Source: Parapedobacter lycopersici
Lineage (GTDB): Bacteria > Bacteroidota > Bacteroidia > Sphingobacteriales > Sphingobacteriaceae
Reading direction: 5' to 3'
Assembly: GCF_024643285.1 (NCBI RefSeq)
Contig: NZ_JAMSLW010000001.1
Span: forward strand, 186,001-250,000
Length of the DNA: 64,000 nt
The position numbers and the translations under genes were made by a program. Shown piece by piece: positions 52,836-61,814 of the stretch (positions within the stretch are counted from its first letter, which is position 1; every line of letters starts with the position of its first letter). The notes beneath the pieces are model-generated. The model made no database searches. It was not told the DNA's origin and saw nothing but the letters and a program-made list of their open reading frames with translations.

Positions 52836-53660
52836 TTAGGGGGTTTTTACTGTTGCAATTTCATTGACGATCCGTCTGGCACGGTCGGTCAAAAGCCGGT
52901 CAATATCAGTATAAGGAACGCGTAATTCCGTTTGCCCGTCTACATAAGGCTTAATTTCATAGATGTTGTACAGAAACAGCAGACTATCCTGTTCCAGTGC
53001 AAAATTCGCGGGGATGCTGAACCGGCCACCGTCAAAAAAATAACGGTCTTCCAGCGATTGGTCTACCGCGAGGCCTTCCCGTTGGCGGAAATAACGCTCG
53101 GCAACAGCCGTCAACTCATTCTGGTAAGCGGTATCTACGACATCACTAAGTGTAAACGGCTGTCCATCAGTGAGGTCATAATGCTCGAACACCGTAGCGT
53201 AGTTGCCATGGGCACCACCCGTATAGGAATACGCATCGATTGTAAGTCCCAGATAGGAGGGGGTGATACAATATACTTTCGCATGCGATTCAGATACCCA
53301 GACCCGGGGAAATGGGTCGGTTTCCATAAAGCGGTCAAAATCGGAAATGAACTGGCCGGCTGCTTTTTCCACGGAAGCAGTGTCACTGCCCAACAGCGCT
53401 TCCCGTACAAACAAATTGACGGTCGAATCGGGGAAAACCGGATAAGAAACCGAAAAAAATGTAGTATCTGTTGTTTCGCTGGTCTTTACCGGGTGATCGC
53501 TATAGCGGGTATAATCGGTATACTGGTAGGTAAGGGTATCTGTGGCCGCCTGTTTGTCGTTCGATGCCCGGCCGTTGCCGCTGTCTGGCTGACAACCGGA
53601 GAGTACTGCGAAAGAAAATAAAAGAAACCAGGTTCCGGTATTGTTTATGTTGTTTTTCAT
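52836..53660 (-). CDS. DUF3298/DUF4163 family lipoprotein
   Basis: 274 residues from ATG 53660 (53681 is an alternative overlapping the upstream GNAT stop). A lipobox AVLSGC is followed by FFSVSYPVFPD, a DUF4163-type start, and a C-terminal DUF3298 region including SYTGGAHGNYATVFEHYDL, FTLSDVVD and YEIKPYVDGQTELRVPY. Such proteins (RsiV-like fold) are envelope proteins; some bind lysozyme. The function here is not known. Confidence 0.85.
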   Translation of the reverse strand: MKNNINNTGTWFLLFSFAVLSGCQPDSGNGRASNDKQAATDTLTYQYTDYTRYSDHPVKTSETTDTTFFSVSYPVFPDSTVNLFVREALLGSDTASVEKAAGQFISDFDRFMETDPFPRVWVSESHAKVYCITPSYLGLTIDAYSYTGGAHGNYATVFEHYDLTDGQPFTLSDVVDTAYQNELTAVAERYFRQREGLAVDQSLEDRYFFDGGRFSIPANFALEQDSLLFLYNIYEIKPYVDGQTELRVPYTDIDRLLTDRARRIVNEIATVKTP

Positions 53661-53673
53661 GACTACCTGTTGT

Positions 53674-54123
53674 TTATGCATTTATTGATGCATTTAACCA
53701 TTCTGAATCAAAAGCTGCACCATATTTTTGGTAGAATTTAATAGCGGGCTCATTCCATTCGAGCACCTGCCAAACCATTCCTGTATATTGACGTTCCTTG
53801 CATAGTTCCCGGGTGCGTTCAAAAAGCTGCCTGCCAATGCCACTTCCGCGCCTATTTTCGGTGACAATGATATCTTCGAGATACAGCCGCCGGCCCTTCC
53901 AGGTCGAATAACGGATATAAAAGAGCGACATGCCTACTAAGCGGTTATCTTCTTCCGCTACAAAAGCCTCCCAAACTGGCTGATCGCCAAACCCGGCATC
54001 CACAAATTCGGTCATGTTTACCGTTACTTCGCCCGGCGCCTTTTCATAAACGGCCAGCTCCCGGATCAGATCCAGCATCTGCGGACAATCGTTAGCCGTT
54101 GCTTTGCGGATAATTGTTTTCAT
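53674..54123 (-). CDS. GNAT acetyltransferase, diamine acetyltransferase-like
   Basis: 149 residues from ATG 54123 (54132 is an alternative; the longer frame to 54246 overlaps yggS). IRKATANDCPQMLDLIRELA, YLEDIIVTENRRGSGIG (acetyl-CoA motif A), and WQVLEWNEPAIKFYQKYGA match the spermidine/diamine/thialysine acetyltransferase group. The last motif is especially close to SAT1-type enzymes. Substrate is inferred only. It sits between yggS and the DUF3298 gene. Confidence 0.85.
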   Translation of the reverse strand: MKTIIRKATANDCPQMLDLIRELAVYEKAPGEVTVNMTEFVDAGFGDQPVWEAFVAEEDNRLVGMSLFYIRYSTWKGRRLYLEDIIVTENRRGSGIGRQLFERTRELCKERQYTGMVWQVLEWNEPAIKFYQKYGAAFDSEWLNASINA

Positions 54124-54217
54124 TTTATTCATGTTCCGTGGCTGGGGTTCCATAACCTGCGCTGTAGTCGGCATGTAGCGCCCGGGGTCCAATGGCTTCC
54201 GGGCACGAATTGCTGTT

Positions 54218-54883
54218 TCAACGCCCGCCAAATAGCGTACTTCCAAGCCGTACCATGGTGCTGCCCTGCTCGATGGCTATTTTATAATCGGCGGACATGC
54301 CCATGGATAGGGTGTCAAAATAGGATGCATTCCTGAAAAAACTCTGCTTGATGCCGTCAAATAATGTCTTCAATTCATAAAATTCCGCTTTGACCACCTT
54401 TTCATTTGGTGTGTTCGTTGCTATTCCCATTAAGCCGGTAATGCGAATGTTTTTTAATCCGGCCAATTCATCTGAACGCAGCAGTTCAATCAATTCGGCA
54501 TGGTCGAGTCCAAATTTGGTGTCTTCTTCCGCAATATACACCTGCAACAGGCAATCAATGACACGCTTGTGCTTCCCGGCTTGCTTGTCTATTTCCTTCA
54601 AGAGCTTGAGGCTATCCACCGCATGGATAAGGGAAACAAAAGAAGCGATGTATTTGACCTTATTGCTTTGTAGGTGACCAATCAGATGCCACTCAATGTC
54701 TTTGGGTAAGGCCTCCTGTTTTTGGACTAATTCCTGAACGATATTTTCGCCGAAAGCGCGTTGGCCCGCTCCGTACGCTTCCAGAATAGCGTCCTGTGGT
54801 TTAGTTTTAGAAACAGCAATTAATTTAACACCCAGGTGACTGAGCTCTTCCTGTGCGACTTGGATATTTTTTGCAATGTTCAT
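54218..54883 (-). CDS. YggS family PLP-binding homeostasis protein
   Basis: 221 residues from ATG 54883. PLP Lys in LIAVSKTKPQDAI (about 30), HLIGHLQSNKVKYI, and LSMGMSADYKIAIEQGSTMVRLGSTLFG at the C terminus are diagnostic of the YggS/PROSC alanine-racemase-like fold. These proteins carry PLP and have no known catalytic activity. First gene of the minus-strand operon; a perfect -7 box lies just upstream. Confidence 0.94.
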   Translation of the reverse strand: MNIAKNIQVAQEELSHLGVKLIAVSKTKPQDAILEAYGAGQRAFGENIVQELVQKQEALPKDIEWHLIGHLQSNKVKYIASFVSLIHAVDSLKLLKEIDKQAGKHKRVIDCLLQVYIAEEDTKFGLDHAELIELLRSDELAGLKNIRITGLMGIATNTPNEKVVKAEFYELKTLFDGIKQSFFRNASYFDTLSMGMSADYKIAIEQGSTMVRLGSTLFGGR

Positions 54884-54898
54884 TTCGATAATGCGATA

Positions 54899-54906
54899 CA
54901 AAAGTA
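54899..54906 (-). promoter_or_regulatory. -7 promoter element of the yggS operon
   Basis: Minus strand TACTTTTG, a perfect TAnnTTTG match 16 bases before the ATG at 54883. The -33 region is weak. Confidence 0.5.
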
Positions 54907-54993
54907 GTGCTTTGGGCCGCTAAATCCGGCCTCATTTTTGTGTTTTTTGTCCTGTTAAACTTGATCTGCTAAATACAGAAGAGCTATTGATAA

Positions 54994-55025
54994 ATTGTGT
55001 AAGAACGGCAATTTATCTAATTTTG
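54994..55025 (+). promoter_or_regulatory. Promoter of the DUF4296-mutS2 unit
   Basis: ATTG (54994-54997), 20 bases, then a perfect TAATTTTG (55018-55025). The ATG at 55089 is 64 bases downstream. Confidence 0.65.
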
Positions 55026-55088
55026 CACAAAACTACAAAACCTGTCTTGATCTATCAACAGATAAGCGGCAGGTCAAAATTGAATAGC

Positions 55089-55745
55089 ATGCGATTTCCT
55101 CTGGTTGGACTGATGTTTATTTTGCTGATCTCATGCGGCGAGAAAATCCCTGCGGGCATTATCTCCAAAAAGCAGATGCCAGATGTATTGTTTGATGTAC
55201 ACCTGGCCGATGGACAGCTGGCTGCGATACCAATTGATTCCGCACGGCTATACTTGGATAGTTATTATGCAGCTATTTTTGACCGATATGGAATTGACTC
55301 CGCTATGTTTGCAAACAGCATTGCTTACTATTCCCGCAGGCCCCGGGTCATGAATGAATTTTATACCGTGATAGAGAAACGGCTTGACGCCCTGAATGCG
55401 GCGGCACAACAGGTCCAGGATGCATCGTACCAATCGCGTCGTATGGCTGATTCTGTTCAGCGCGTACAGCAACTGAATCATCAAAACCGTGCCGTTCGGG
55501 ACTCATTGGATTATATGCGAAAAAAAGACCTGCTTTTCCTCCAGGGAACAGACACCGCTTATAACCAGCCGGTACCGGTGACGTACGACAGATTAAAAGA
55601 CAGGCTGTGGGAACAGCTGGGCCTTCATCATATAACAGCAACAAAAGAAGCTGATGACGCTACAGCCGTTACCGGCCGGCAGCCGGACCCTGCCATAACA
55701 CCCGATACGTTACGGACCATTCGTCCGCTCTCCATAACGAAATAA
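55089..55745 (+). CDS. DUF4296 family lipoprotein
   Basis: 218 residues from ATG 55089. A lipobox ILLISC (Cys about 17) is followed by the DUF4296 domain: KKQMPDVLFDVHLADGQL, SYYAAIFDRYGIDSAMFANS, then a helical tail ending in polar residues. The family is restricted to Bacteroidota and is of unknown function. It precedes mutS2 by 10 bases. Confidence 0.87.
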   Translation: MRFPLVGLMFILLISCGEKIPAGIISKKQMPDVLFDVHLADGQLAAIPIDSARLYLDSYYAAIFDRYGIDSAMFANSIAYYSRRPRVMNEFYTVIEKRLDALNAAAQQVQDASYQSRRMADSVQRVQQLNHQNRAVRDSLDYMRKKDLLFLQGTDTAYNQPVPVTYDRLKDRLWEQLGLHHITATKEADDATAVTGRQPDPAITPDTLRTIRPLSITK

Positions 55746-55755
55746 GGCAACAAGC

Positions 55756-58131
55756 ATGATTTATCCCGATAACGCTGCAGAAAAACTTGGTTTTACCGCC
55801 ATTAAATCGCTGATTAAAGCGAAATGCCTAAGCGAAGCAGGCGGTGCATTGGTAGAGCGGATACAGCCGCAGACGCGGTTTGATCAAATCAACAGATTTT
55901 TAAGGCAGGCACATGAATTCAAAGAGCTGCTGACGAATGATACGCCATTACCAGTAGACCACCTGTATCCCATCCGGCCACTGGCGGAAAAGGCCAGGGT
56001 GGTGGGAACCTTTCTCCTGGAAACAGAATTTGCAAACCTGTTGCTTTCGCTTAAAACGGTATTTGCAGTCATCCGGTATTTTAACGAACGTGGTGGGCAA
56101 TACCCCACCCTGGAGGCTCTTTTTCAACACCTGCCCGTGGAAGGGACCCTCGTTACTACGATTGAACGTGTAATTGATCCGAAAGGAAAGATCAAGGACA
56201 ACGCATCACCGCTTTTGGCGGAAATTGTAGTCAGTATTGCCAAAGCAGAACAGGAAGCACGAAAGCGCCTGGACCAGGTTTTTAAGTCGGCGCAGCAGCA
56301 GGGGTGGACTGCGGACGGAAATCTCACCGTGCGCGACGGTCGATTGTGTATCCCGGTGCTTGCGGAAAATAAACGCAGGATCAAGGGGTGGGTACACGAT
56401 GAGTCGGCCACCGGGCAGACCGCCTATATCGAACCGGAAGAGGTATTCCACCTGAATAACCGAGTCCGCGACCTGGAATTTGACCGTCGGCGTGAGATCA
56501 CGCGCATACTTATTGCACTGACCGATGAAATACGTCCCCATATTCCGCTATTATTTGATTATCACGACCTGCTGAGCAAGGTTGATTTCGTGCGCGCCAA
56601 GGCATTGTTCGCTATTGATATTGGAGGACAGCTGCCCCAGCTGGTAAATGAAGCGCGGCTTTCCCTGATTAATGCCCGTCATCCCTTGCTGTTACTGAAT
56701 TTCAAGCACACCGGACAGCAAGTCGTACCGCTGAATGTCCATATGGACGATGAACAGCGGATTATTGTGGTATCCGGACCCAATGCAGGCGGAAAGTCGG
56801 TATGCATGAAGACGATTGGCCTGCTGCAGCTGATGACACAGGCCGGATTGCTGATCCCTGCCGACCCCGATTCAAAAATGGGTGTCTTCCGTCAGGTATT
56901 TGCCGATATTGGCGACGATCAGTCGATTGAAAGTGATCTGAGTACCTATAGCGCACACCTGTCGAAAATGAAATATTTTTCCGAGCATGCCGATTCAAAA
57001 ACATTGATATTGATTGATGAATTCGGGACGGGTACCGACCCGCTGTTTGGCGGGCCGATTGCTGAAGCCGTATTGGAGGTACTGAACCGGAAACAGGCAC
57101 GTGGAATCATTACCACCCACTATTCGAACCTTAAAGTGTATGCAAGTAACACAGCCGGCCTGGAGAATGCATCTATGCTGTTTGACAACACGGCCATGCA
57201 GCCACTTTACATCCTGCAAACCGGAAAACCGGGCAGCTCTTATGCATTTGAGATTGCACAGAAAATCGGGTTAAGTAAAGAAATTCTACATGCGGCCAAG
57301 CAGCGGATCGGTGCGCACCAAAAAAGGGTGGACTCGCTGCTGGTGGATCTCGAACGCGATAAGAAGGAAGTGCAGGAGGTGAAAATTTCACTCGCGGAAA
57401 AGCAACGGCAGCTGACCCGGATGCAGGAAGAAAACGAACAATTGCAGGCCTATTTGGAGGAAAATAAAAAGTCGATTCTCAGGCAGGCACGGGAAGAGGC
57501 CGGAAATATACTGAAGGATGCCAACAAGCTGGTTGAAAATACCATTGCAGAAATCAAGAAAAATCAGGCGGACAAAACAGCGACCAGCGCGCTGCGCAAG
57601 CAGCTTGATGCCACACGGGAGGCACATGCGGCGGCAACGGTAAAGCCGGCCGCTGCTGCGCCGCAGTCTGCTGCGGATGCCGAGGTCCGCGTTGGCGACT
57701 GGGTAAAAATACTGGACACCGGCAGTGAGGCACAGGTAATCAGTGTGGCGAAAAACAACCTGGTGCTGGCTATGGGCGAATTGCGGACTGTACAAAAACG
57801 TAATAAAGTAGTGCCTATTCCCCAAAAAGCAAAATCAACCACTTCGCGTTCATCGCACTATGCTGCGATGACGGATGATGTAGCTGATTTTCTCCACGAG
57901 GTGGATGTGCGGGGCATGCGTACGGAATCTGCACTGTATGAGATTGAAAAACAGCTGGATCGGGCAGTGATGATGGGTTTTCCCACCCTCAAAATCATCC
58001 ATGGAAAAGGCAACGGTATATTGCGTAAATTTATCCGTGATTACCTTCATAAATACGGTGAAGTCAAGCGACTGGAAGACGAACACCCGGATCGGGGCGG
58101 CACCGGAATCACATATGCTTATCTTGATTAG
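55756..58131 (+). CDS. mutS2: Endonuclease MutS2
   Basis: 791 residues. The MutS-type ATPase has Walker A GPNAGGKSVCMKTIG (about 341-355) and Walker B LILIDEFGTGTDP. A coiled-coil region (about 515-640) precedes a KOW-like segment (VGDWVKILDTGSEAQVI) and the C-terminal Smr endonuclease domain (DVRGMRTESALYEIEKQL, IIHGKGNGILRKFI). MutS2 acts on branched DNA and stalled ribosomes in different bacteria. The mismatch-recognition domain of MutS is absent, as expected. Confidence 0.95.
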   Translation: MIYPDNAAEKLGFTAIKSLIKAKCLSEAGGALVERIQPQTRFDQINRFLRQAHEFKELLTNDTPLPVDHLYPIRPLAEKARVVGTFLLETEFANLLLSLKTVFAVIRYFNERGGQYPTLEALFQHLPVEGTLVTTIERVIDPKGKIKDNASPLLAEIVVSIAKAEQEARKRLDQVFKSAQQQGWTADGNLTVRDGRLCIPVLAENKRRIKGWVHDESATGQTAYIEPEEVFHLNNRVRDLEFDRRREITRILIALTDEIRPHIPLLFDYHDLLSKVDFVRAKALFAIDIGGQLPQLVNEARLSLINARHPLLLLNFKHTGQQVVPLNVHMDDEQRIIVVSGPNAGGKSVCMKTIGLLQLMTQAGLLIPADPDSKMGVFRQVFADIGDDQSIESDLSTYSAHLSKMKYFSEHADSKTLILIDEFGTGTDPLFGGPIAEAVLEVLNRKQARGIITTHYSNLKVYASNTAGLENASMLFDNTAMQPLYILQTGKPGSSYAFEIAQKIGLSKEILHAAKQRIGAHQKRVDSLLVDLERDKKEVQEVKISLAEKQRQLTRMQEENEQLQAYLEENKKSILRQAREEAGNILKDANKLVENTIAEIKKNQADKTATSALRKQLDATREAHAAATVKPAAAAPQSAADAEVRVGDWVKILDTGSEAQVISVAKNNLVLAMGELRTVQKRNKVVPIPQKAKSTTSRSSHYAAMTDDVADFLHEVDVRGMRTESALYEIEKQLDRAVMMGFPTLKIIHGKGNGILRKFIRDYLHKYGEVKRLEDEHPDRGGTGITYAYLD

Positions 58132-58201
58132 CGATCCGTGACGGTGGATGGGTATACCATCACCTATCATACACTACGAACCACCATCCAATACAAACAA
58201 A

Positions 58202-58846
58202 ATGGAATTTTTCCCAGAAGACAACGACCTGATATCCATAGGTATATCCATATTGTCAGGAAGCCTTGTAGGCATTGAACGCGAATACAGGAATAAATCC
58301 GCTGGTTTCCGTACCATTGTTCTTATTTGCCTGGGGGCTACCGTGTTTACCATCGTGTCGCGCTTCGGGGTAGGCAGCGATGACCGGATTGCTGCCAATA
58401 TCATCACCGGTATCGGCTTCATCGGTGCCGGTGTAATCTTTAAGGATAAATTTTCGGTGATGGGGCTCACGACCGCCGCAGTTATCTGGATTGTTGCCGG
58501 AATTGGGATGGCTGCGGGAACCGGATACTATGGCCTGTCCCTGGCAATTGCGGTTATTACGGTGATTGTTTTGTCGGTACTTAACAAAGTAGAGAGTGCC
58601 ATGGAAAGGCTGTTCCTTACACGTACTATATTTGTGGTTTTTCAAAGCACCGACATCGGCCACCTGGAAGAATTGAAACAGGTAATGGATAACCACGGTA
58701 TTAATTATACCCGAAAGACCGTAAGCAAGCGTTCCCGGAAACTGTCGGTTGTCTTTGAGTTATCGGCCGACCGCAAGAGTCTGCAGCAATTTAACAATGA
58801 AATGATGACATTGACCTATATCGATGAATTTTATTATAATGCATAA
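58202..58846 (+). CDS. MgtC/SapB family membrane protein
   Basis: 214 residues from ATG 58202. Four to five hydrophobic segments at the N-terminal half include SGSLVGIEREYRNKSAGFRT, FGVGSDDRIAANIITGIGFIGAGVIF and TTAAVIWIVAGIGMAAG, here listed in parts as LVGIEREYR, GIGFIGAGVIF and AVIWIVAGIGMA, the MgtC signatures. The soluble C terminus is about 80 residues, ACT-like. The family supports Mg homeostasis or ATPase control in enterobacteria; the role here is uncertain. Single gene. Confidence 0.9.
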   Translation: MEFFPEDNDLISIGISILSGSLVGIEREYRNKSAGFRTIVLICLGATVFTIVSRFGVGSDDRIAANIITGIGFIGAGVIFKDKFSVMGLTTAAVIWIVAGIGMAAGTGYYGLSLAIAVITVIVLSVLNKVESAMERLFLTRTIFVVFQSTDIGHLEELKQVMDNHGINYTRKTVSKRSRKLSVVFELSADRKSLQQFNNEMMTLTYIDEFYYNA

Positions 58847-58848
58847 AA

Positions 58849-58879
58849 GGGAAGGCTGTCCGAAATGGGCAGCCTCCCC
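58849..58879. terminator. Hairpin between convergent mgtC and the TonB receptor gene
   Basis: The stem runs 58849-58861 with 58867-58879 (core GGCTG/CAGCC, one mismatch, 5-base loop). A short T-run follows on the minus strand only, so it fits best as the end of the receptor transcript. Confidence 0.55.
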
Positions 58880-58907
58880 GGTATAATAAATAATCGTCCC
58901 CTGTCAA

Positions 58908-61574
58908 TTAAAAGCTGTAGGTCAATCCCGCATTCCAGGTAGTACCAAGTCCGTAGTAATAACCAAATCCGTCTTTCCTGCCAAAATATGTTGTATTAAA
59001 CAGATTCAATACATTGCCCCGGAATTTCAGCTGCTGGCTACCCACACGGAATAAGTAAGTTAAACCGGCATCAAAGGTGCCGAATGCATCCAGCTTTTCC
59101 GGCGCATATACTTCGCCCTCCAATGCCGCACCTACTACATCTGCCGCTTCCACCTGTGCATACAGGTTGTCGTAAAAGTTATAATTGGCATCGATGGACA
59201 GGTTTTCCAAAATATCGTATTCCGTACCAAAACCGAAGGAAGTCTGCGCGGCGTTACCCACCTTTACGCCGGATAAACCCAGATTACCGCTTTCAATGAT
59301 CTGCGAGTCATCGTTGTTTCGCAGCCGGTAAGGTGAATCACCATCGTATTGCCAGTCGCCGAGAGACCCATATCCGCGGAACATCCACTGTGGGGTAATC
59401 TGAGCCTGGAAATCCAGCTCCAGCCCTTTATGCAATTGCGTAACCCCTGTGAGCAAATAAGTAACGTCCGGGTATACAACATCATTCACTTCCCGATTAT
59501 CCGCATCATAGCCCAGGAACCGGTTGCGCCACGCCGTATAGTAGCCATTCAGGTTGACCGTAAAATTAGCGGCGGCAAACCGGTATCCCGCTTCCAGACC
59601 AAAAATCTCCTCATTGTCTACCCCCGGGTCTGTAAAATCGATGGTGCCCTGCTGGAAAACGTTATCCAGGAAAGGCTGTCGTGAGTATTGGCCGATGTTG
59701 GCAAATAGCGTATGCTGGTCATTGATGTTATATGAAGCCCCTCCCTTGATGTTGTATCCGATTTTACTTTCGGTATCGGACTTGGCTTCGCGTTCGTCGT
59801 AATTCCAGCGATTGTACTTGATATACGACTGATTGGACACGGAACCCTGAACGAATACCGAAAAATCATCGTTGCTGTATTCCACCTGCCCAAAAGCACC
59901 TTGGTAGTTAATGTCTTCGGAGTCATCGTAGCCAACCCGTTGGTCTACCGGAGCATAATTAAACAGGGAAGCCCAGGGATCCGCTTTGTATGTTTTCGTA
60001 ATCTCGAAATCGCCACCGTGTGCCGCACTGTTCTCAATCCGGCTATTCAACCCAAGCTTGTTAATGAGTTGCCGGAAATGGTCCCCATGATAGAAGCGCA
60101 GGTCGGCGCCCACATTAAACGTCAGTCCGTAATCCGTTTCATGACTGAAATTGGATACTAAACCGTACCAGAAATGATTGTTCATCGATGCGCGTAACAT
60201 GGTGCCGTTAAAGCCGGAACTCACGCCGTTGGGGATATCTGCATTATACTTGGCAATGTTATCCCATAACAGCTGACCTTGTGGTCCGTAAGCGGGCCCA
60301 TATTGACTGTTCAGCCGGTTCTGGCCATTACCCAGCGATCCGGTACTGCCACCGCGGCCCATTGATGCATAAAGCACAGTCGAAAGGGAAGATTTATCAG
60401 TAATGTCAAAATCCCAGTTGAGGTTAGCTACCGGCTTGTGGTAGAAATTGGTAACGAGCGAAAGCCCCTCGCCGTTATAATGCCCATAGTTGTGGTTGCC
60501 ACGGATACCGGTCATGTCGTATCCCGGTTGATTCACCGTACCGGCAATACCACCGCTGGCATTATCGGGCCAATAGGTCGTTGTCAGTCCCTTGGAATAA
60601 TTCTGGCCATGTTTCTGGGGCGCCCCGAAAATCATGAAGTTGAAGTTGTGGCGTTCATTCGGCTTATAACCGACGGAGAAGAAGTAGCTTTGTCCTTCAC
60701 CCTGTGTTCCCACGGCGTATTTTCTGTCCGCCCTCCAATAGTCCAACAGCATGGAAAATCCCCATTTGCGCCGGAGTCCGGTATTGTAACTGATGGTCCC
60801 TTTCAGGAAACCGTCGTTACCGGTCATCAGTCGTACGGATCCGCTCCGGGTTAAATCGGTAGCCTTAGTGATGATATTCACGGTGCCGCCTACCGACGAG
60901 ATAGCCAGCTTGGATGAGCCTAAACCGCGTTGTACCTGAATGGCGTTTGCCACATCGGCGATGGAACTCCAGTTTGACCAATACATATTTCCGTCTTCCA
61001 TGCCATTGATCGGCTGTCCATTCAGGAGGTAAGCCGTGTTGGATTGGTCAAATCCGCGTAGGAAATTCTGTCCATCTCCAAATCCGCTGGCTTGGTTGGC
61101 GACAAACACAGACGGTGTATTTTTCATGATTTCGGGAAACTCGACATTTCCGACTCCCTTGTTTTGTATCTCGGCACGTGATACAGTTGATACAGCAATG
61201 GGCGTTTTCCGGTCCTCGGCAATGTCAATGATTCCACGCCCAACGACAACCACCTCATCCAATGTTTCTGAGCCGGAGGGTATCAGCACAATGGTTCCCA
61301 GGTCGGAAGACGCCGAAAATGACAGGGTTTGTGTCGTGAAACCGAGGACACGGATCGTCAGTACGCCGGTTTCGCTGTCGGTGGATAAACTAAAGTTGCC
61401 ATTGGCATCCGTGGAAGTCGCACCGGAAGTGCCCCGGACGGATATCGTGGCGCCGGCCACAGGTTCTGTTCCATCGGTTACTTTTCCCGTAAGCACCCGC
61501 TGTGCCCAGGAATAGTTGCTCAGTAACATTAAAAAAGCAACTAAAATCGAAAATTTAGTAGTCTTTCGTTTCAT
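58908..61574 (-). CDS. TonB-dependent outer membrane receptor
   Basis: 888 residues. A signal peptide (residues 1-24, ending YSWAQ) precedes a carboxypeptidase-regulatory-like domain (VLTGKVTDGTEPVAGATISV to about 110), a plug (VEFPEIMKNTPSVFV, GFDQSNTAYLLNGQPING, VQRGLGSSKLAISSVGGTVN) and a beta-barrel ending in the terminal Phe of AGLTYSF. The ligand is not predictable; no SusD partner or Fe/heme operon flanks it. A -7 element TACCTTTG lies 119 bases upstream. Confidence 0.93.
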   Translation of the reverse strand: MKRKTTKFSILVAFLMLLSNYSWAQRVLTGKVTDGTEPVAGATISVRGTSGATSTDANGNFSLSTDSETGVLTIRVLGFTTQTLSFSASSDLGTIVLIPSGSETLDEVVVVGRGIIDIAEDRKTPIAVSTVSRAEIQNKGVGNVEFPEIMKNTPSVFVANQASGFGDGQNFLRGFDQSNTAYLLNGQPINGMEDGNMYWSNWSSIADVANAIQVQRGLGSSKLAISSVGGTVNIITKATDLTRSGSVRLMTGNDGFLKGTISYNTGLRRKWGFSMLLDYWRADRKYAVGTQGEGQSYFFSVGYKPNERHNFNFMIFGAPQKHGQNYSKGLTTTYWPDNASGGIAGTVNQPGYDMTGIRGNHNYGHYNGEGLSLVTNFYHKPVANLNWDFDITDKSSLSTVLYASMGRGGSTGSLGNGQNRLNSQYGPAYGPQGQLLWDNIAKYNADIPNGVSSGFNGTMLRASMNNHFWYGLVSNFSHETDYGLTFNVGADLRFYHGDHFRQLINKLGLNSRIENSAAHGGDFEITKTYKADPWASLFNYAPVDQRVGYDDSEDINYQGAFGQVEYSNDDFSVFVQGSVSNQSYIKYNRWNYDEREAKSDTESKIGYNIKGGASYNINDQHTLFANIGQYSRQPFLDNVFQQGTIDFTDPGVDNEEIFGLEAGYRFAAANFTVNLNGYYTAWRNRFLGYDADNREVNDVVYPDVTYLLTGVTQLHKGLELDFQAQITPQWMFRGYGSLGDWQYDGDSPYRLRNNDDSQIIESGNLGLSGVKVGNAAQTSFGFGTEYDILENLSIDANYNFYDNLYAQVEAADVVGAALEGEVYAPEKLDAFGTFDAGLTYLFRVGSQQLKFRGNVLNLFNTTYFGRKDGFGYYYGLGTTWNAGLTYSF

Positions 61575-61692
61575 AGTGATAAGTTGAGTGAATTTCTGTA
61601 TGGAAAAGAAGCAATTCCCTCTGGAGGGAAGATGTGCTGTCGTTTAATCGTTTTGAGAAACAATCCATTCATGGCATGAATGATGAACAGGA

Positions 61693-61700
61693 CAAAGGTA
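61693..61700 (-). promoter_or_regulatory. -7 promoter element of the TonB receptor
   Basis: Minus strand TACCTTTG, a perfect TAnnTTTG match 119 bases before the ATG at 61574, giving a long leader in which no known riboswitch was recognised. Confidence 0.45.
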
Positions 61701-61752
61701 ACGCATTTTGGATTAACGGAATGTTAATTGATTATTATATAACATATTACGG

Positions 61753-61787
61753 CAAAAAGAAAGCGCCCCGTTGATGTCGGGGCGCTT
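61753..61787 (-). terminator. Intrinsic terminator of the amino-acid permease gene
   Basis: The 10-base stem AAGCGCCCCG (61761-61770) pairs with CGGGGCGCTT (61778-61787) across a 7-base loop, with a T-rich tract following on the minus strand, 28 bases after the stop. Confidence 0.85.
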
Positions 61788-61814
61788 CCAGTTATCTTAT
61801 TTTCAGAACCGGGT

